Shown here: in pieces, positions 7,284 to 16,109 of the stretch | How positions within the stretch are numbered: the stretch's first letter is position 1 | Layout: every line of letters begins with the position of its first letter | Virus record (IMG/VR): IMGVR_UViG_3300017719_003638 | Span: 1-28,558 of that record | DNA from: a virus | Strand: one strand, 5' to 3' | Length of the DNA stretch: 28,558 nucleotides | The notes under the pieces: model-generated | Database searches by the model: none | Told to the model about the DNA's origin: nothing | Seen by the model: the letters and a program-made list of their open reading frames with translations, nothing else | Program-made: the position numbers and the translations under genes

Positions 7284-8926
7284 GTTTTGCAAGAGGATTT
7301 AATAGTGGTTATGGTTCTGTCTTAGATGGGGTTCGCCTAGCTCAACAACAAAAAGAAAGTGAAAGAATTAGGCTTAGGGATGAAAAAAAATTAGCACTTG
7401 ATGAGCAAGAGGCAAAAGGATTTTATCAAAATGAACTAGGAGAAGTTATAAACAGAGATCAAGCTTTTGTAAAAAATGAAGATGGAACTGAGTCTTTGTT
7501 AGAAGGTGTTAAATTTAGACCCGGAAGATTAAGACAACAAGCCGCTTTAACAGAGTCAGCGGAATATCAAAACACACCAGAGATGAGGGCTTTAGCAAAA
7601 TCCTCGGTTCAAAGCTTATTAGATCAAAGAGATGCTAATACAGAAGCCCAAAGAATTATGAATGTCAAAGGTCGCACAACTCAACAGGGTGTAATGATAC
7701 ATGGTTTTTTTAGTGGATTTGATTCAATCATAGATAACCCAGAGGAATGGAGTAATATGTCAGATGTAGAAAAAGATATTTTTTTACAAACTAAGGCGGC
7801 AGAGGCTCAGGGCATAGAAGATGATTTAGGAGATAACCCCTTAGAACCTTTTTTAGATAGCAATGTTCCAGGATACAGAGTAGCAAATAAAATTCAAAAC
7901 ATGATACAAAAGGATCCAAGTGCATTAGAGAGACTAGATTTGAATGACTATGCGGGTGGTCTTAATAGTTTGTTTGGGATGCAGACTAAAAGATTTAAAG
8001 GTAAAGCATTTGAGGGTGGCGGTGTAAAAGGTATTGTTGAAGATGTTAATATAGATTTTTCTAGTTATAAACTTGATGCGGATAATAATACATTAATACT
8101 TAAGGCTAACTATAAGGTTAAAAAAGAAGACGGAGAAGTAGTTACAATTAATGGCACTTTAAATGACACCGATAGAGAGATTATAAAATCAGACTTAGAT
8201 GCATCAGATGAAGTTGCTTTTTCTATGAATGACCTTATTGATTACACTGCCTCTGGTGCTGCAATGTTTTCATATATAGGGGACCCAAAACTTAAAGAGG
8301 TAGTTAAGGCGGGTAAAAAAGCTGCATACAAAAAAGCAATAATGTTCCCATCTGCTGATTATGGAGAGGTTAAGAAAATAGAGGCTCAGGCTGAAAGTTT
8401 ATTTCTTAAACAACAAACTCAAATAGAGAGCAAGTTTAATAAAGCTGGAGTTAATGATAGTTACGCAGAATTTTTTACCACTGGCGATGTAGGAGATGAG
8501 AACTTGGTTGTATCGGATATAATCAATAACTTCCCAGATAAGGATCTGTATTTAGATCAAGTAACTGATGACGAAAACTACCCAACAGGTTATAAACTTA
8601 AAAGAGATGAAAATGGCAATCCACTCCCTCTTTGGAAACTTAAGACAACATCTATGAAAAGCACAGAAGAAATTAGAAAAGAACTTTCCTCTGGCAATCC
8701 AAATATGTTTGCAAACCAAACAAATAAAGTTACATATTCATTTAACAGTTTTGATGAAGACCTAGATAATACTATGTCATTGCAAGAGGTTAAAGGCGTT
8801 ATTAATGAAGCCAATCCCAATACATATCCATTAATAGAGGAGTGGCTAAAGAGCAGTGGTATGCCAGTAACTGTTGAAAATATACTTCCTCTTTTACAAA
8901 CTATAGACAAAAATGGTGATCTTTAA
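7280..8926 (+). CDS. Large internal virion protein, position of T7 gp15 (548 aa)
   Basis: Starts SFARGFNSGYGSVLDGVRLA with a long charged helix after it (about residues 20-55), an opening often seen in podovirus internal proteins. The rest alternates helices and beta segments, with many Asp/Lys; no catalytic motif or membrane helix was identified. Around residues 510-548 an acidic, EF-hand-like end (SSGMPVTVENILPLLQTIDK, then NGDL) is seen, though a full calcium loop is not. It is coupled to the preceding gene (4-bp overlap) and is followed by a good ribosome site (AAGGAG) for the 1698-residue protein. The role as the middle ejection protein is inferred from gene order. Confidence 0.55.
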   Translation: MSFARGFNSGYGSVLDGVRLAQQQKESERIRLRDEKKLALDEQEAKGFYQNELGEVINRDQAFVKNEDGTESLLEGVKFRPGRLRQQAALTESAEYQNTPEMRALAKSSVQSLLDQRDANTEAQRIMNVKGRTTQQGVMIHGFFSGFDSIIDNPEEWSNMSDVEKDIFLQTKAAEAQGIEDDLGDNPLEPFLDSNVPGYRVANKIQNMIQKDPSALERLDLNDYAGGLNSLFGMQTKRFKGKAFEGGGVKGIVEDVNIDFSSYKLDADNNTLILKANYKVKKEDGEVVTINGTLNDTDREIIKSDLDASDEVAFSMNDLIDYTASGAAMFSYIGDPKLKEVVKAGKKAAYKKAIMFPSADYGEVKKIEAQAESLFLKQQTQIESKFNKAGVNDSYAEFFTTGDVGDENLVVSDIINNFPDKDLYLDQVTDDENYPTGYKLKRDENGNPLPLWKLKTTSMKSTEEIRKELSSGNPNMFANQTNKVTYSFNSFDEDLDNTMSLQEVKGVINEANPNTYPLIEEWLKSSGMPVTVENILPLLQTIDKNGDL

Positions 8927-8938
8927 GGAGAAAGCAAC

Positions 8939-11900
8939 GTGGCAGATGATAACTTCTTGGACTTTTATAAACAAAACATAAAACCATTAGATGATGAAGA
9001 CGAAGATGCTTCTGTTGAAGAAAGTTCTGACATAGCTTCACAAGCAGAAACAGATCCTTTTTTAGACTTTTATAGAAAAGAAACTACAGACACCCCCTCA
9101 AAGTCTCTTTTTAAAAATGTTTCTGATTATACAGATGCCAGTCTATCTACAGCTTTTAATAACACGTCAGTTGCAATGTCAACATTGCTCTTAGAAGACG
9201 AGTTTGCAAAGATAGACTCTCTAAAAGGTAAGTATGGTTATGGTGACTTTGCATATGATTTGGCAAAATCTTTAATGCCAGGAAAACTTACGTCAGCAAG
9301 TTCCGTCAGTGCTGTTAAAAAGTTTGTACAAAGTAAAAAAGTTAGTCATGAAGATTCTTATAAGAATAACCCAGAATATAAAGCTGAAGTAGACAGATAT
9401 GAAGAAGCTGTTATGGGTGCTTTTGACAAAAATGTAAAAGCAAAACAAAAAAAACTCCAAGAAAAGTTCAATGAAAAAGGATATAACGACTTAAACGAAG
9501 GAGTAATTGGTGGAATGTCTAGTGCAATGACATATGTTCCAGCAGCAATTGCACTATATGCAACAAGAAGCCCGGCAGTTTTAGAGTCATATATAGCTCT
9601 TATGGGGGTGCAGTCTAAAGGAATGGCTTTTGCTGATGCAATTAACAGGGGCTCTGACTATAGTCAGGCTATGTCCAACTCTAACTGGAGTGGGTCTATT
9701 GAGTCTGCGTTGGGAAGAGTTGGATTTGGTCCCAACTCGCAGTTCATGAAACAGTTTATTTCAAAAAATGATGGCTCTTTTAAGAAAATGATAAAGCAGG
9801 CACCAATAAATGTTTTGACAGAAATGGGTGCAGAGTCTGCTACCACATTATTACAAGAGACATCTACAGTTCTACATGATATACAAAGTGATTTGAGAAT
9901 AGCCTTAGATAATCAGGATAACCCTCAGTATGATGGTCCAGGTGTAGGAGAACTTCTAATGGATTACTTACAAACAACAGTTATAGCTGCAGGTGTTGGT
10001 GCAGGTGGAACCTTGGGAGTGACGGGTGGTATAAAGTATACTGGAGACACCCTAGGAAAACTAGCAAAGGCAGGAATTCAAAAAGGGTCTGATTATATAG
10101 AAGCACACACAAAAGTCTTAAGCAATGTTGAGAAGTCACAAAGACCTTTAAACAAACTTACAATGGATGCATCAAACAATGATTCATTTGAAGACTTTAT
10201 AAATCAAGATGAGTTTATAGAAAAAATAGCAAACGATATTGTTTCTCTTGATATAGACGCATACGACAGAGAGACAAAACCAAACAAGGTTAAATTTCCA
10301 AAAATGGACAGACCTGTAAAAGCAAGAAGCGTCTTAAACAGAAGAATAAGCAAGGATTTCTACAGGCTACCAGAGCTTGCGTATGCCCTTGGTATTAATG
10401 TTAAAGATATTCCAAAAAACTATTGGTCAAAATCAGGAGTTAAAGACTTTGATGAGTTGCAAATATTTTTTGAGGAAGAAGGTTTTTTAAACCCCAACAA
10501 AATACAAAATCTTAATCCAACAAAACCAGAAGAAGATAGAACTGAACAGATTATGGAGTTAATATCTAATAACCCAGAAAACATAACTGCTATTGAAGAC
10601 AGGGGTGGATTTGAAGATCAATACGACATTGCAATGTACACATTTTTAAAGGGTCAAAAAGATTCTTTAGATAATAAAAAAATAGCAAATAAAAACAAAC
10701 TTAAGGGAGATGATGTTTTTGAATCATTAACTAGGCTTGAAGAAAAAGGAGAGGTTGTAGAAGACGAAAATGGGTGGCGTGTTGTTGATAATAGAGATGC
10801 TGACATGGTTCCCTTGGATACAGACACAACAGGATTCACACAACAAGATATAGAAAGCATGCCCGTAGATGAGTTTTCTCAAGATCAACAAGCAGAACAA
10901 CAACAAAAGATAGATGAAGGGTCATTGGTGCCAGTAATAGTGACACCAAAAAGAATAAAGAAAAGAAAAGTCGCAGACGACCCAGATCCAAAAGATTCTT
11001 TTGAATACAATGACATAAGTGGAATGATGAACTTCTTTGAGGGAGTCAGCATGAAATATGCTGACAAGTATTCTCACTGGAGAAAATTAGAAAAAGATTT
11101 AGTTAATGAGATAGGATTTGATGGTGTTGAACAATACTTGCTAGAGGCTGGGATAGACCCATCCAAAAGAGATTGGAGGGTTGGAGTTCAATCGGATATA
11201 TATCAAGGACCAGTTGTAGAGACTAGCAATGTTATCCAACAAGAAATAATACCAAAGCTAGTAAAACATTTAGAAGAAAACAATATTGATTTAGAATCTT
11301 TTGATCATTTTCTTTACAACCTTCATGCCACAGAAAGAAATAATTTTATTAAAGATGAAAACATTAAAGAGCTAAAAAACTTAAGCACATTAGAAAAAAG
11401 TGGAAAAACAACACCAAAGCAAAAGAAAAGAATAGAAGTTCTAAAAGAAAGAATTGAAACAGGCAAGGGTTCTGGTGTTACTACTGAGGACGCACAAGAC
11501 ACTTTAAGAGAATATGGTGTAGAAATAATGGATGATGGCACCGCTATTGCAAAAAGCAAAAAAGGTATAAACCTTTTAGCTGGATATGAAGACTTTGTTA
11601 CGACATTGCTTGATATGAAAAGAGATGCATATAGAGAATCAGGGTTGGTTGATGAAAATCAAATAGACGATTGGAATGAAAGATATAAGTATTATGTTCC
11701 TTTAAAAGGTTTTGCCGAAAACACCCTAGAAGTAGATGGGGTTACTATGCAGAAAAAACAATCCACTAATGGGCTTATTAATAAATCTTTAGGAACTCCT
11801 AAAACAATAGAAAGAGCTGCAAAGGGCAGAGATTCTGTAGCAGCATCACCTTTGACTCAAACACTATCAGATGTTATGGCTTCTAAAATTTATGCACAAA

Positions 11901-14035
11901 AAAATAGAGTTCATAAGGCTGCTGGAGACATGGCACTTGCATTTCCAAACTCAAAACTTTGGGATGTTAAACCAGATAATACAGGAAAAACTTGGGCTTT
12001 TGACGCAAACCCAAGACTGCCAAACACTTCACAAATAAGCTTTAAAAGTAACGGTAAGTCTTATTCGTTGTTATTAAAAAGCAAAAAGCTTTCTGTTGGC
12101 TTAGAACATATGGACAACTCTGTAAATGAAATGCTATATAAAGCATCAAGACCATTAGTATCCTATCTTTCTTATATGAACACATCTGTTGATCCCGAGT
12201 TTGTTGTCAACAACTTTATGAGAGATGTTCAAACTGGGTATTATAATCTTTTAACTGAAAGAGATATGAAGGGCGGAAGATTTGAGGGTGTGTCTACCTT
12301 AGCACGAGAAGATGTTGCAAAAAATTTCAATGCTAAGTCGTTATTTAAGAATATGAAATCATATTTTGTTTATGAAAGAAATAGAAATTCTAAAAACCCA
12401 ATGGACAGAGAAAGCTATGAGTACAAATTAATTAAAGCTTTTAAAGAGGCAGGCGGACAAACAGGGTTTTTGGATCAAAAAACATTAGACCAAAGACAAG
12501 AGCATATGAGAAAATTAATGGATATGTATCAAGGCGACCTTAAGGCTAAGGCTTCAAGGGCAAAAGATATAGCATTAGATTTTATTGAGGATACAAACTT
12601 CGCGGTTGAAAATGCTTCTAGGATTACTGCATTTGAAGCTTATGTAAATGCAAAAGGAGGTTTAGATAAAGTATCTCAAGCCGACCTGGACAGAGCAGCG
12701 GCGTTGGCAAAAAACCTAACAGTAAACTTTAACAGGGGCGGAACAAGCACTGGAAAAATAGGATCTATGTATTTATTTTTTAATGCAAGTGTTCAAGGAA
12801 CCATGAATGTTTTTAGGGGAATGGGAACAAAACAAAAACAAGATATATTTAAAGGAATATTTGCATTAGGATCCGCCACTACAATGACCAATATTATGTC
12901 AAGTGGTGAAGATAAAGAAGGTCTTTACTACGAAAAAATATCTGATTTTGATAAAATGACTGGCATAATAATGATGTTGCCAAACGTATCTCAAATAGAC
13001 GGAAAGTTTACCGTAGAAAAATATGGAGTTTCTGGTAGGGGAAAAAGATATTTTATGATTGATAATAAGGGCAAGAAAAGACCTGTTGCTGTTAAGATAC
13101 CACTACCCTATGGATATGCTTTTTTTCATAACTTAGGTAGAATCACAACAGAAATTGCCATGGCGAAGGGAATGGACAATTATGATAGAGATATAGGTGA
13201 GGCTTCATTAGAGCTTGGTCAGTCCCTTATCTCGAACTATAGCCCGCTAGGGTTTGATAATAGTGATAATACTTTTAAAAATATTGCTAAAACATTAAGC
13301 CCGGATTCTTTAGGAATGGTTCCCGTAAAACAAATTACAGAACTTCTTGTTAATGAAGACTTTTTTGGGGCTCCGATATACTTTCAAAACTTTCCAGGTC
13401 AAAGCAAGCCAAGCTCTTGGCATGAAAAAAATAAGACTATGGATTACCTAGAAGACTTTACTAAGTTTATAAATGAAGAAACAGGAGGTACTGACTATGC
13501 TCCGGGTAAAGTTGATATAGATCCATCAATAATACAGTATGGTTTTGATTATATGTTTGGTGGTCTTGGCAGAACTGGAAGAAGGTTCTTTCAGATGGCG
13601 ACAGAGGACAATGTACCATTAGAAGAAAGATCGTTTGTAAGAAGATTAATGGTAACAACTAGAGATGTTGAAGACAGTAGTAAGTTTTATGACAACTACA
13701 TAGAGCTTATTAATATTCAATCAAGATATAATGATGGCAAAGACTCCAAAGTCAGAGATCGAGATGAGTGGCTTAGTGGCTCTAATCCTTGGGCTAGAGA
13801 ATTAATCAACACAAAAAGCGAAAGACTTACCAGAGCTAGAGGAAATAAATCTGCACTTAACAAAGCCATCAAAAAAGTAAAATCTTTTAAAGATAGAGAA
13901 GATGAAATTAGAAATAAATATTACAGATCTGATAATGACAAATATAATAAATTACTAGAAGGTATAAACTTAGAAAGAAATGATTTTTATCAAGAGTTTA
14001 ATAATTTAGTAAAAGAGGCAAAGAAGCAGGACTAA
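8939..14035 (+). CDS. Giant LPD38-type polyvalent / ejection protein, position of T7 gp16 (1698 aa)
   Basis: GTG start with an AAGGAG site upstream. Residues 1-50 carry two short copies of a DxFLDFY(K/R) motif. Around 190-215 and 345-365 are hydrophobic Gly/Ala stretches that could meet the membrane. From about residue 875 to 1500 the protein looks like the LPD38 domain of large polyvalent proteins: LLAGYEDFV, WNERYKYYVPLKGF, then SYLSYMNTSVDPEFVVNNF and YLFFNASVQGTMNVF. Such proteins are carried in virions or conjugation systems and injected with the DNA. The last 150 residues are charged coiled-coil-like helices. No lytic transglycosylase motif was seen, unlike T7 gp16. Being the last and largest virion gene supports an ejected core protein. 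Confidence 0.75.
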   Translation: MADDNFLDFYKQNIKPLDDEDEDASVEESSDIASQAETDPFLDFYRKETTDTPSKSLFKNVSDYTDASLSTAFNNTSVAMSTLLLEDEFAKIDSLKGKYGYGDFAYDLAKSLMPGKLTSASSVSAVKKFVQSKKVSHEDSYKNNPEYKAEVDRYEEAVMGAFDKNVKAKQKKLQEKFNEKGYNDLNEGVIGGMSSAMTYVPAAIALYATRSPAVLESYIALMGVQSKGMAFADAINRGSDYSQAMSNSNWSGSIESALGRVGFGPNSQFMKQFISKNDGSFKKMIKQAPINVLTEMGAESATTLLQETSTVLHDIQSDLRIALDNQDNPQYDGPGVGELLMDYLQTTVIAAGVGAGGTLGVTGGIKYTGDTLGKLAKAGIQKGSDYIEAHTKVLSNVEKSQRPLNKLTMDASNNDSFEDFINQDEFIEKIANDIVSLDIDAYDRETKPNKVKFPKMDRPVKARSVLNRRISKDFYRLPELAYALGINVKDIPKNYWSKSGVKDFDELQIFFEEEGFLNPNKIQNLNPTKPEEDRTEQIMELISNNPENITAIEDRGGFEDQYDIAMYTFLKGQKDSLDNKKIANKNKLKGDDVFESLTRLEEKGEVVEDENGWRVVDNRDADMVPLDTDTTGFTQQDIESMPVDEFSQDQQAEQQQKIDEGSLVPVIVTPKRIKKRKVADDPDPKDSFEYNDISGMMNFFEGVSMKYADKYSHWRKLEKDLVNEIGFDGVEQYLLEAGIDPSKRDWRVGVQSDIYQGPVVETSNVIQQEIIPKLVKHLEENNIDLESFDHFLYNLHATERNNFIKDENIKELKNLSTLEKSGKTTPKQKKRIEVLKERIETGKGSGVTTEDAQDTLREYGVEIMDDGTAIAKSKKGINLLAGYEDFVTTLLDMKRDAYRESGLVDENQIDDWNERYKYYVPLKGFAENTLEVDGVTMQKKQSTNGLINKSLGTPKTIERAAKGRDSVAASPLTQTLSDVMASKIYAQKNRVHKAAGDMALAFPNSKLWDVKPDNTGKTWAFDANPRLPNTSQISFKSNGKSYSLLLKSKKLSVGLEHMDNSVNEMLYKASRPLVSYLSYMNTSVDPEFVVNNFMRDVQTGYYNLLTERDMKGGRFEGVSTLAREDVAKNFNAKSLFKNMKSYFVYERNRNSKNPMDRESYEYKLIKAFKEAGGQTGFLDQKTLDQRQEHMRKLMDMYQGDLKAKASRAKDIALDFIEDTNFAVENASRITAFEAYVNAKGGLDKVSQADLDRAAALAKNLTVNFNRGGTSTGKIGSMYLFFNASVQGTMNVFRGMGTKQKQDIFKGIFALGSATTMTNIMSSGEDKEGLYYEKISDFDKMTGIIMMLPNVSQIDGKFTVEKYGVSGRGKRYFMIDNKGKKRPVAVKIPLPYGYAFFHNLGRITTEIAMAKGMDNYDRDIGEASLELGQSLISNYSPLGFDNSDNTFKNIAKTLSPDSLGMVPVKQITELLVNEDFFGAPIYFQNFPGQSKPSSWHEKNKTMDYLEDFTKFINEETGGTDYAPGKVDIDPSIIQYGFDYMFGGLGRTGRRFFQMATEDNVPLEERSFVRRLMVTTRDVEDSSKFYDNYIELINIQSRYNDGKDSKVRDRDEWLSGSNPWARELINTKSERLTRARGNKSALNKAIKKVKSFKDREDEIRNKYYRSDNDKYNKLLEGINLERNDFYQEFNNLVKEAKKQD

Positions 14036-14091
14036 CAGATACATACTGATAGGGGGAAATATGACAAAGCCCATTAATCCTGCTGTAAACA
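14036..14091. other. Convergent junction between virion module and integrase
   Basis: Short gap between two convergent transcription units. It holds a strong ribosome-site-like AGGGGG followed by an ATG at 14061, which opens only a 17-codon frame ending inside the integrase 3' end (14114). No convincing terminator hairpin and no tRNA-like segment was seen. As the position flanking an integrase gene it is a candidate place for attP, but nothing in the sequence proves it. Confidence 0.35.
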
Positions 14092-14892
14092 TTAAGATAT
14101 CAGAGTATTACTAACCTCACAAGCATCGCTTAGATAATCTTTTGACAGATGTGCATACCTGTTGACGATGTTAAAGTCTGACCAACCACCAAGATGTTGT
14201 AATGTGTGAAGCGGTGTTCCGTTCTGCACATGGTGAGTAGCCCAGGTATGCCTTATATCATGCCACCTAAAACCTTCTAGGTTTGCCTTCTTTAAAGCGT
14301 TGTACCATCCTGTATTAGATGCTCTGCCAATCTTTCTGCCAGCATATGTAAAAACGTAAGGACCAACTCGGTCTATAGAATCTAGCAATTCTTTACACTT
14401 GTTATTCAAAGGTACACACAAACTTCTACCGTTTTTTGTTTCAGATCCATCAATAGCTATTTGATTTTCCATGATGTCAATCCACTTAAGATTAAAACAG
14501 TTCGACATTCTTACACCTGTAAGCAAAGAAAAAACAAATGGTTTTTGTAGATGAGCTGGAAGTTCATTACGAAGCCTGTTTATATCATCCAAACTAAAAT
14601 ACTTAACCCTCGCAGACTCCTCTTTAACTTTTTTAATTATAGGCTTAGAGTCTAACCATCCCAGCTCTTCATAGGCGTACATAAGTATTGCTCTGAAATA
14701 ATTTAAATATCTATTAACAGTTCCAGGCTTGCCTTTTATTCCAGATCTAATGTTTACAATATCTGATTTCTTTATGTCTTTTATATCTATGCCATCTAGT
14801 CTTGGGTCAAAGTATTTGCGATAAGTAAAATCATTTTTACCCATTTTATTAAACTTATAATATTCAGTAACGGCTTCTTTCCATGTATTCAT
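14092..14892 (-). CDS. int: Tyrosine-type site-specific integrase (266 aa)
   Basis: All catalytic positions of phage integrases are present: R128 in TGVRMS, K153 in ETKNGRS, the H211-x-x-R214-H215 box (HDIRHTWATH), W237 at the H/W position (LGGW) and the nucleophile Y246 (VNRYAHLS). A SAM-like core-binding domain fills about residues 1-85. The protein is short (266 aa; many phage integrases are 330-400) and lacks the usual N-terminal arm-binding domain. It integrates or excises phage DNA at an att site. It is the last gene of the leftward recombination operon; the preceding 51-codon gene overlaps its start. A functional enzyme is likely. Confidence 0.95.
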   Translation of the reverse strand: MNTWKEAVTEYYKFNKMGKNDFTYRKYFDPRLDGIDIKDIKKSDIVNIRSGIKGKPGTVNRYLNYFRAILMYAYEELGWLDSKPIIKKVKEESARVKYFSLDDINRLRNELPAHLQKPFVFSLLTGVRMSNCFNLKWIDIMENQIAIDGSETKNGRSLCVPLNNKCKELLDSIDRVGPYVFTYAGRKIGRASNTGWYNALKKANLEGFRWHDIRHTWATHHVQNGTPLHTLQHLGGWSDFNIVNRYAHLSKDYLSDACEVSNTLIS

Positions 14893-15019
14893 TTTGAATC
14901 CTCTTTGGTTGATTTAATAGTTCCCTTAGCTTAAGACCCCAAAGCTTTTTAAACTCTGGATCCTTGGCTCTTTTCTTTGCTTCGTTCAAAGCAATACATC
15001 TTCTAGTTATATTATCCAT
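14864..15019 (-). CDS. Small basic protein overlapping the integrase start (51 aa)
   Basis: Not recognised. The frame begins at an ATG inside the last codons of the 26-residue membrane peptide gene and runs 29 bases into the integrase gene in another frame, so it lies in a coupled chain. The product is Lys/Arg-rich and helical (LNEAKKRAKDPEFKKLWGLK). An excisionase or recombination-directionality factor would be a natural neighbour of an integrase, but no winged-helix signature is clear, so that remains a guess. Confidence 0.5.
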   Translation of the reverse strand: MDNITRRCIALNEAKKRAKDPEFKKLWGLKLRELLNQPKRIQNEYMERSRY

Positions 15020-15092
15020 TTAGCAAAACCAAAAAAGCTGCACATAAAAACATGCCCATTACAGATATTATAATTAAAGTATCATGTTTCAT
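15012..15092 (-). CDS. Single-span membrane micropeptide (26 aa)
   Basis: After MKHD the sequence is a single hydrophobic helix (TLIIISVMGMFLCAAFLVLL) with a two-residue tail, so about 20 of 26 residues can span the membrane. The ATG lies inside the end of the upstream gene (stop 15082) and the stop overlaps the next ATG. No family was recognised. Coupled overlaps on both sides argue that it is expressed. Possible roles include lysis inhibition or superinfection exclusion; neither can be shown. Confidence 0.5.
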   Translation of the reverse strand: MKHDTLIIISVMGMFLCAAFLVLLNG

Positions 15093-15363
15093 TTTTGACC
15101 CTCTTCTTATTATCTTTATGCATTTTATAAAACCTTTTGAAGTATTCTATTTCTTCTTGCATGTTCCCCCAAATCTCATCTCTAACTTCTTTTCTTGCTT
15201 CGGTGCTTAACCTGGTAAGAACTTCAAAGTCTGTTTTCTTTGGAAACCACCATTGATGATTAAATGATTTATACATAGCAGAGGGTTCTCCAGTGGTCTT
15301 CCATCTCCACTCAACAGTCCCATGTTTTGTATCTTCGTTAAATATTGTTAGTTTCTTATTCAT
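15082..15363 (-). CDS. Conserved-looking small phage protein (93 aa)
   Basis: An upstream in-frame ATG at 15396 exists, but the ATG at 15363 has the good ribosome site (GGTGGGGAAATT before it), so that start is chosen. The middle has Trp-rich strands (GTVEWRWKTTGEP, NHQWWFPKK) and the C-terminal half is a charged helix (EEIEYFKRFYKMHKDNKKR). No family or catalytic motif was recognised. It lies between the PD-(D/E)XK nuclease gene and the membrane peptide in the recombination operon; a DNA-transaction accessory role is only inferred from context. Confidence 0.6.
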   Translation of the reverse strand: MNKKLTIFNEDTKHGTVEWRWKTTGEPSAMYKSFNHQWWFPKKTDFEVLTRLSTEARKEVRDEIWGNMQEEIEYFKRFYKMHKDNKKRVKNET

Positions 15364-15402
15364 AATTTCCCCACCTGTATTTGAATATGTAATCATTGTA
15401 AA

Positions 15403-15834
15403 CTATATAATGTATTTTTTAAATAGCTGTAAAGGAATAAGACATGCTATTTTTTTTTGATCATCTCCATTCCCAATTATATCTCTGGACTCAATATTGT
15501 TAATCATGATGCATTCTATTATTTTTCTTGGAGTTATCCACATGGTTTCAACTCCTGTTTCTATAATCCAAAAGTCTGCCTCTGTGCTAAGAAGTGCTGA
15601 TGGCTTATTAAACATAAACAATTCAACAAGAATGTTTCCTGTCTCTTGACTCTTATAATCAACCTTGACTTCTATCTTAAGGTTTTTTTCTGGGATAAAT
15701 ATGTCATACGGTTTAAATTTTCCAGGTACAAGAACTGCTGTTGGATATTTTTTTCTAAGTGATATTAGAACTTTGTTTTCTATTTCATGTCCAACCGCTA
15801 GATCTTTCTTAAAAGCATCTGATGGATTGGTCAT
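15403..15834 (-). CDS. PD-(D/E)XK-type nuclease / resolvase-like protein (143 aa)
   Basis: Residues 15-60 fit the PD-(D/E)XK core: helix GHEIENKVLISLRKKY with a possible first acid at E18 or E20, then strand PYDIFIP with D44, and strand LKIEVKVDYKS giving E55-x-K57. A later strand pair (ADFWIIETGVETMWI) resembles those of small phage Holliday-junction resolvases and restriction-like endonucleases. The family cuts DNA with two metal ions. Position in an operon with ERF annealase, exonuclease and integrase suggests resolution of recombination or replication intermediates. It overlaps the preceding gene (TAATG). Fold call is fairly firm; substrate is not known. Confidence 0.7.
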   Translation of the reverse strand: MTNPSDAFKKDLAVGHEIENKVLISLRKKYPTAVLVPGKFKPYDIFIPEKNLKIEVKVDYKSQETGNILVELFMFNKPSALLSTEADFWIIETGVETMWITPRKIIECIMINNIESRDIIGNGDDQKKIACLIPLQLFKKYII

Positions 15835-16109
15835 TATTCTTCTTCGTCTTTTGGTTTATTTGTAAAGGTCTGTCTTATTTTATAGCCTTGAGAAATGTTC
15901 TTCATATTTATTCCCTTTCTAACAACCTCTGATAGCTTATTCCACTCAAGGATTTCATCCTCGTACCTTCCGCACGTTTTACATCTTTGATCTCCAAGGG
16001 TTGTAGTGCAAACACCCCCAGTACACGGAGATCCAGACAGGGATCTCTTTCCTAGAATAGCCGAGAGTCTCTCAAAATCTGAAAGACCCTTGTCTATATC
16101 GTCAGTCAT
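15834..16109 (-). CDS. DUF1289-like zinc-binding protein (91 aa)
   Basis: Residues 27-60 read SPCTGGVCTTTLGDQRCKTC and continue into GRYEDEILEWNKLSE. Cys29, Cys34, Cys43 and Cys46 followed by 'GR..DEI..W..LS' is the DUF1289 pattern known from short bacterial proteins, here with an extra residue in the first Cys pair. The family has no settled biochemical role; zinc binding is inferred from the cysteines. N-terminal (1-26) and C-terminal (65-91) tails are polar and unique. It overlaps both neighbours by a TAATG, so it is coupled in the recombination operon. Confidence 0.75.
   Translation of the reverse strand: MTDDIDKGLSDFERLSAILGKRSLSGSPCTGGVCTTTLGDQRCKTCGRYEDEILEWNKLSEVVRKGINMKNISQGYKIRQTFTNKPKDEEE

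Noticed and set aside
14061-14114. 17-codon frame with a strong ribosome-site-like AGGGGG
   Set aside because: Too short, ends inside the integrase gene on the other strand, and no partner overlap supports it; kept only as a note in the junction.
14036-15100. tRNA gene or tRNA-derived attP near the integrase
   Set aside because: No T-arm-like GTTCGAATC block or cloverleaf was found by eye; attP could not be placed.
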